25,957 nucleotides of DNA from a virus: positions 1 to 25,957 of IMG/VR virus record IMGVR_UViG_3300045790_000066. One strand, given 5' to 3'. How positions within the stretch are numbered: position 1 is the first letter of the stretch; each line of letters starts with the position of its first letter. The position numbers were made by a program, and so were the translations under genes. Under the pieces are notes generated by a model. That model saw only the letters and a list, made by a program, of their open reading frames with translations, did not search any database and was not told the origin of the DNA. Below are positions 21,926 to 25,957 of the stretch, piece by piece.

Positions 21926-23644
21926 TTATAAAGCAATTGCCATTGCCACAGCAAAACCTGCTGAAGCTTTAGTAGCTATATTTGTAGTATTCGTAGAAAT
22001 ATTAGCAGTCGCTGTATTGATTTGTGTTTGTATTGCTGAAGTTACACCATTGATGTAACCAAATTCAGTATTATCTACTGAACCATCTCCTACTAAATTA
22101 GCATTTAATCTAGCACTTGAATCTATTGTAGCTTGTTTACTATCTATTTGTGTTTGAGCATTATCTGATAAAGTATTTATATACTTTAATTCTGTATTTG
22201 TTATTGAACCATCTGCAAGTTTAGTTGCATCAATACCAGCAGCAAGTTTGCTACCAGCAATAGCTGCATTAGCTTTAATGTCAGCATTAACAATATTAGT
22301 AATAGTATTGTTATCAGAATCAATTGATTTATTTGTTAAAACTTGTGCAGTTGTTTTATCAACTGTTGTAGATGTATCAATATTTAAAGTTGGAATTGGT
22401 CCTGATAAATCTGTTCCACTTAAACCTGTTCCTGCTACGATTGCAGTAAGGTCTCCTGCTGAAACTTGAGTAGCAACATATGCTTTAATAGATTGTTGTG
22501 ATGCAACTGCTGTAGCTGAATCAGAAGAAAAGTTATCTTCATCTAAGAATGCTGAACCACTAAGAGTTCCATTTAATACTGGGCTAGTTAAAGTTTTAGA
22601 TGCTAGAACCTGAGAACCAGTTAATGTTGCAACTGTATTATCAATAGTAATATTATCTGCATTAGCTGTAATACCTGCACCACCTATAACATTTAAAGTT
22701 ACATCACCTGATACTCCTCCACCTGTCATACCAGCACCTGCTACAACTGAAGTAATATCTCCAACTGGAATAGTAGCTACTGCTGTATCTACATAACTTT
22801 TAATTGATTGTTGTGTTGCTAATTTTGTAGCACTATTTGAAGACATATTATCTTCATCAGCTATATCTGTAATTGATACTGAACCTGTTCCTTTAAGACT
22901 ATCAAGTTCTACACTACCAGTTACATTTAAATTACCACCTAAAGCTACTGATGCTGCAGTTAAATCTATATAAGGAGTTGTTATCTGTACTTCAGTATTT
23001 GCATTTAAATTAAGAGTTCCAGCAGTACTTGAATTAATATTAACTGCAGCTTGACGAAATATAATTTTATCGTCAGTAGTAGTTTGTATATCTGTACCAC
23101 TTGTAGTATTACCAATTGCTAAAACTTCTGCAAGAGTATCTGATGTACCTACTTGTGCATCAACATAAGTTTTAATTGCTTTAGCACTAGCAAGTGTATC
23201 ATCACTAGATGAAACTGTACTTAAATTTGTATCTACATCTGTAATAGATGTTGCTGAACCAATAACTAAACCATCTAAAGTTACAGTACCATCAAAGTAA
23301 CCATTTTTAAATTGTAAAGATGAAGTACCTAAATCAATATCATTATTAGTAGTTGGTACAATTCCACCATCTTGTATTTTAATTTGTTCTACTGCACTAC
23401 CACTAACATTAACATTAAACTCTAAATGATTGTTAGGAGTGTCTATAAGAATTTTGTTTAAAGGAGTAGCTAAACTTGCATCACCAATCAATCCAATTAC
23501 TGGACCATTAGCTGCAGTACCATCATGTTTGTGTCCTGTAGTGTTTACAAATGCTGCTAAGAGTGCGTCAAATTCATTATTAAATAAAGATGCATCAATT
23601 GTATTACCATCTGCTATTGTACTTTGTCTTACATAACCTGCCAT
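21926..23644 (-). CDS. Tail fibre protein with trimeric-fibre repeats, 572 aa
   Basis: Residues 1-60 form a virion-attachment-type N-terminus (MAGYVRQSTIADGNTIDASL). Residues 95-115 contain NDIDLGTSSLQFKNGYFDGT, a widespread marine fibre motif. The shaft carries a unit repeated three times, [K/Q]xIK[T/S/A]YV near residues 146, 270 and 376, and GDxT-x-VVAGxGxxG near 285 and 388. Two TNTELKYIN/DNTEFGYIN units near 472 and 513 are followed by TQI repeats. These are typical of extended trimeric beta/coiled-coil shafts. It ends abruptly in GFAVAMAIAL with no receptor domain of its own, so the proteins encoded downstream may supply the tip. A GGAGGA ribosome-binding site precedes the ATG. Confidence 0.88.
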   Translation of the reverse strand: MAGYVRQSTIADGNTIDASLFNNEFDALLAAFVNTTGHKHDGTAANGPVIGLIGDASLATPLNKILIDTPNNHLEFNVNVSGSAVEQIKIQDGGIVPTTNNDIDLGTSSLQFKNGYFDGTVTLDGLVIGSATSITDVDTNLSTVSSSDDTLASAKAIKTYVDAQVGTSDTLAEVLAIGNTTSGTDIQTTTDDKIIFRQAAVNINSSTAGTLNLNANTEVQITTPYIDLTAASVALGGNLNVTGSVELDSLKGTGSVSITDIADEDNMSSNSATKLATQQSIKSYVDTAVATIPVGDITSVVAGAGMTGGGVSGDVTLNVIGGAGITANADNITIDNTVATLTGSQVLASKTLTSPVLNGTLSGSAFLDEDNFSSDSATAVASQQSIKAYVATQVSAGDLTAIVAGTGLSGTDLSGPIPTLNIDTSTTVDKTTAQVLTNKSIDSDNNTITNIVNADIKANAAIAGSKLAAGIDATKLADGSITNTELKYINTLSDNAQTQIDSKQATIDSSARLNANLVGDGSVDNTEFGYINGVTSAIQTQINTATANISTNTTNIATKASAGFAVAMAIAL

Positions 23645-23645
23645 A

Positions 23646-25457
23646 TTATCTTCTTCCTCCTGCTATAAATGATACAAACATTCCATTAACTGAGTATGCT
23701 GCATCTGTATCGTTAGTGAAAAATCTAAAACTATTTGAGAATCCACTTCCTGTTACTAAAACACTTTTACTTGGTAGTGTTGTTGCTCCAAAAAAAGCAG
23801 AGCCAAATAAAGCAGTAGCTTGTCCAAAGAGAGAAGCACTACTTAAATTACCAACTGAAAATTCTCCTGGTTGAGGAACTTCAGAATTATCAAAGTCATA
23901 TCTAATTCTTAACTTTAAATTGTTTTGTGTACCTTCAGGTTCAATATTAGTTTTAACTTTATATAAACTTTTTCTTAAACCATTATCACCATAATCCATA
24001 TCTGGTGTTTGAAATCTTGCATTTATAGTTGATGTATCAAAATTGTTACCTTTATCTATTTCATAAATGTAACCAGATTCATTTGCACCAAACTTAACTT
24101 CTTCGTTTTGAGGATTTAATTCTGAAGAACAAAATTTTAATTCCATTCCTTTTGTTTCACTCCACTCAAAAGCAGGAACTCCATTTGAATCAAATTTAAA
24201 AGTTCCAATAATTCCTAATTGTCCTGACTTAGCTTGACCTGACTTATGATAGAATAATCTATACTGACTTCTTTCTCTAATAACCATACTAGAGATAGTG
24301 TACTGTTGAATATTTTTTAATAGATTATTTATTAAAGGTAAAATTTTTCTACTAATAGAACCAATTTCAACATCATCAATTCTAGCTGTACCTGCAACTG
24401 TTCTTAATCCATCAGGTGCTAGGAAGATTAAATCTCCCCCAATCTCCTGAATAGAATTTCCATTTACACAACCTATATTTTTGGTTATAGACTTAATTAT
24501 AGGGGTAGAATCAAGGCTTGTCAACTCAAAGATACTATTTTTGCAAAATATAATTAAGCTATTTCTAAATACTTTTATACCTACAATAATATCTCCAACA
24601 TCTATTTCACCTGCTGAAGAACCTTCAAAGTCATATGGCTTTAATCTAGCACTATAAACTACTGTACTTGTTGAAGATGTTTGTCCTGCTACTACTAATC
24701 TTTCTGAAAATATTTCACATACTTTAGGATTAGAAGGAGCTGGAGAAGCTAATTCTTCAAAGTAGTAAGTGTTAACTCCACCTAATACTGTTATTTGAAA
24801 CTCTGCTATTTTATTAGTACTATCAGTAATATATAAACTACCATAAGCACCATCTGATTCAAAAGTAGCAAATTGATTATTTGATTGATTACTTCTAGTT
24901 ATAGTTGTTGAACCAGATAAAGCTGCAGCAAGTACACCACTTTTTTTTACAGTTTGACTTGAAGCTGCTGTTTGTACATTACTATCTAATGTTAATACTG
25001 TATTACTTGTAATTGATAATACTCTATAGTTAATAGAGTTAATTTGTATTCTATCATTAACAGCAAACTCAGTTGTAAATGCTGTACTACTTCCTGTAAC
25101 TGTAGCTGAACCTGAAGATACAGAAACTGTTCCTGTTTTAGTTACATAAGTATTTTTATTAATTTGTAACCAATTGATACCATTATTTGACCAATAAATT
25201 CCTGTACCTTGACAAGCTACGACTCCACCTGCATAAGGTATTAATCCTGTAATAGCATCTGTTAATGTACCTGAAGGTACTGCTGTACTTCCACCACCCC
25301 ATTTAGTATAACCATTAATTCTTCTATAACCACCTGTTGTAGATGATTCAAAATTTTCTAATATAGTTGCAGCACCTGGAGTTCGGAATAAAGCATGAGA
25401 GCTTGATACTAAATCCAAACCTCCTGCAACAGTAATTGAAGCTCCTTGTGTTGGCAT
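23646..25457 (-). CDS. Tail nozzle / DNA stabilisation protein (T7 gp12- or P22 gp10-like), 603 aa
   Basis: This 603-residue beta-rich protein opens with MPTQGASITVAGGLDLVSSS and ALFRTPGAATILENFESSTTGGYRRI (18-46), the usual start of phage stabilisation/nozzle proteins. Residues 107-162 look like a small inserted beta-sandwich (TGTVSVSSGSATVTGSSTAF, then VNDRIQINSINYRVLSI). Several blade-like repeats follow (VVYSARLKPYDFEG, GIKVFRNSLIIFCKNSIFEL, DLIFLAPDGLRTVAG), fitting a beta-propeller. It would cap the tail tube and hold packaged DNA. Synteny between a tail-tubular-A-like gene and the main fibre supports this. The precise family is from recall. The ATG is preceded by TAGGA at about 9 nt. 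An internal promoter-like sequence lies at 24524-24496. Confidence 0.83.
   Translation of the reverse strand: MPTQGASITVAGGLDLVSSSHALFRTPGAATILENFESSTTGGYRRINGYTKWGGGSTAVPSGTLTDAITGLIPYAGGVVACQGTGIYWSNNGINWLQINKNTYVTKTGTVSVSSGSATVTGSSTAFTTEFAVNDRIQINSINYRVLSITSNTVLTLDSNVQTAASSQTVKKSGVLAAALSGSTTITRSNQSNNQFATFESDGAYGSLYITDSTNKIAEFQITVLGGVNTYYFEELASPAPSNPKVCEIFSERLVVAGQTSSTSTVVYSARLKPYDFEGSSAGEIDVGDIIVGIKVFRNSLIIFCKNSIFELTSLDSTPIIKSITKNIGCVNGNSIQEIGGDLIFLAPDGLRTVAGTARIDDVEIGSISRKILPLINNLLKNIQQYTISSMVIRERSQYRLFYHKSGQAKSGQLGIIGTFKFDSNGVPAFEWSETKGMELKFCSSELNPQNEEVKFGANESGYIYEIDKGNNFDTSTINARFQTPDMDYGDNGLRKSLYKVKTNIEPEGTQNNLKLRIRYDFDNSEVPQPGEFSVGNLSSASLFGQATALFGSAFFGATTLPSKSVLVTGSGFSNSFRFFTNDTDAAYSVNGMFVSFIAGGRR
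24496..24524 (-). promoter_or_regulatory. Possible internal sigma70-type promoter
   Basis: Inside the nozzle gene the minus strand reads TTGACA (24524-24519), 17 nt, TATAAT (24501-24496), a perfect match with ideal spacing. It lacks the TG of an extended -10, and the spacer is GC-richer (ending CCCC). It lies about 850 nt upstream of the main fibre gene. The sequence also encodes protein, so coincidence is possible. Confidence 0.35.
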
Positions 25458-25468
25458 AATTTATTATC

Positions 25469-25957
25469 CTATGGTAGTAAGTAAGTAAACCTTACATCTG
25501 TCATATATTGTGGCTGTGGTGAATTTAAATTGTCAGCCATATTTTGTAATCCTTTTTTATATTCATCTAAAGCTAATTGCGATTGAGCAATATTATCTTT
25601 AAATTGATATAAATAATATCTAGCTCTTGCTAGTAAAACTGGTTTGTATTGTTCTGGGAATAAAACTGTATCTGTATCTGCTGCTAAAGCAGTAGGTCTA
25701 TTATATGCAAAGAAATGTATATTATAAACTTTATCTGGTATAGGAGATAATCCAAATCTTCTACCATCTGAACTTCTTATAATTCTTACTGGAGTTGCAT
25801 AACTACCAGTTCTTGCAGAAGTTTCTTCATTCTGAGCATAGTTACTTCTCCATTGTGTTAGAGTTGTAAATGGTAATTTATTTATTGTGTAAGGTGAATT
25901 AGTATCTTCTAAAGTAAACATATCCCAGTTTACTGAATCAAAATCTGTATCTATATT
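25469..25957 (-). CDS. Tail tubular A-like head-tail adaptor, N-terminus cut by right edge
   Basis: The reading frame is open through the last base of the window: twelve sense codons (N-I-D-T-D-F-D-S-V-N-W-D) precede the ATG at 25921, so that Met is probably internal and the true start lies outside. The visible 162 residues include SDGRRFGLSPIPDKVYNIHF, then PEQYKPVLLARARYYLYQFK and QLALDEYKKGLQNM. This helical end, after a short beta region, resembles adaptor proteins of the T7 gp11/P22 gp4 type, which link portal to nozzle. Its position immediately before the nozzle gene fits (11-nt gap). Family similarity is by recall and synteny. Confidence 0.7.
   Translation of the reverse strand, partial: NIDTDFDSVNWDMFTLEDTNSPYTINKLPFTTLTQWRSNYAQNEETSARTGSYATPVRIIRSSDGRRFGLSPIPDKVYNIHFFAYNRPTALAADTDTVLFPEQYKPVLLARARYYLYQFKDNIAQSQLALDEYKKGLQNMADNLNSPQPQYMTDVRFTYLLP

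Noticed and set aside
21388-23874. Several plus-strand open frames over the fibre and nozzle genes, some looking like membrane proteins
   Set aside because: They are antisense readings of Ala/Thr/Ser-rich repeats, which give Leu/Val/Ile-rich products by default. No start signals were seen.
1-25957. tRNA genes and strong intrinsic terminators
   Set aside because: The gaps between genes are all under 50 nt, and I saw no cloverleaf or GC-rich hairpin followed by a T-run. Weak terminators cannot be excluded by eye.

Overview
The window is one contiguous block of late (virion and lysis) genes from a T7-like tailed phage. It has very low GC by eye, and every supported gene lies on the minus strand, so transcription runs from position 25957 toward 1. 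The AT-rich coding, the tiny intergenic gaps, and the families present (internal virion proteins, LamG/SPRY and DUF7483-type fibre proteins, very small Lys/Arg-rich proteins) are typical of uncultured marine podoviruses. Phages of SAR11-like alphaproteobacteria are the best guess for the group. The host assignment is inference: no host gene, tRNA, integrase or polymerase is visible.

Layout in transcription order. (1) Neck and tail tube: a tail-tubular-A-like adaptor cut by the right edge (25957-25469) and a gp12/P22-gp10-like nozzle or stabilisation protein (25457-23646). (2) Main tail fibre with trimeric-fibre-type repeats (23644-21926). (3) A host-type promoter with perfect -35, 17-nt spacer and extended -10 (21919-21891), then a small virion-type protein (21878-21540). 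(4) A receptor-binding block (21518-13224): an IPT/Ig-like fibre protein, a LamG+SPRY protein and a DUF7483-type protein occur in that order, and the same triplet follows again. An extra IPT/Ig protein with a large polyglycine domain sits between the copies. (5) A second promoter of the same architecture (13221-13193). (6) Two small proteins, then an internal/ejection module: a 704-residue protein with a phase-locked 22-residue repeat, a 424-residue cationic/hydrophobic protein, a 42-residue basic protein, 345- and 572-residue proteins, and a 1565-residue giant ending in a GH73/Bax-like glucosaminidase domain. (7) Lysis: a T7-lysozyme-type amidase, a 3TM gene-transfer-release-type holin, two small unknown ORFs, an inner-membrane-spanin-like protein, and a secreted Cys-containing protein cut by the left edge.

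The genes are packed extremely tightly. Eight junctions use the one-base overlap TAATG, and the small lysis ORFs also use ATGA overlaps, which points to extensive translational coupling. The only two gaps longer than 30 nt each hold one of the two promoters, which appear to divide the late region into tail/fibre, receptor-binding, and internal-protein/lysis transcripts. No stretch of more than 300 bases lacks a gene. I saw no tRNA, CRISPR array, insertion sequence, reverse transcriptase or strong intrinsic terminator.
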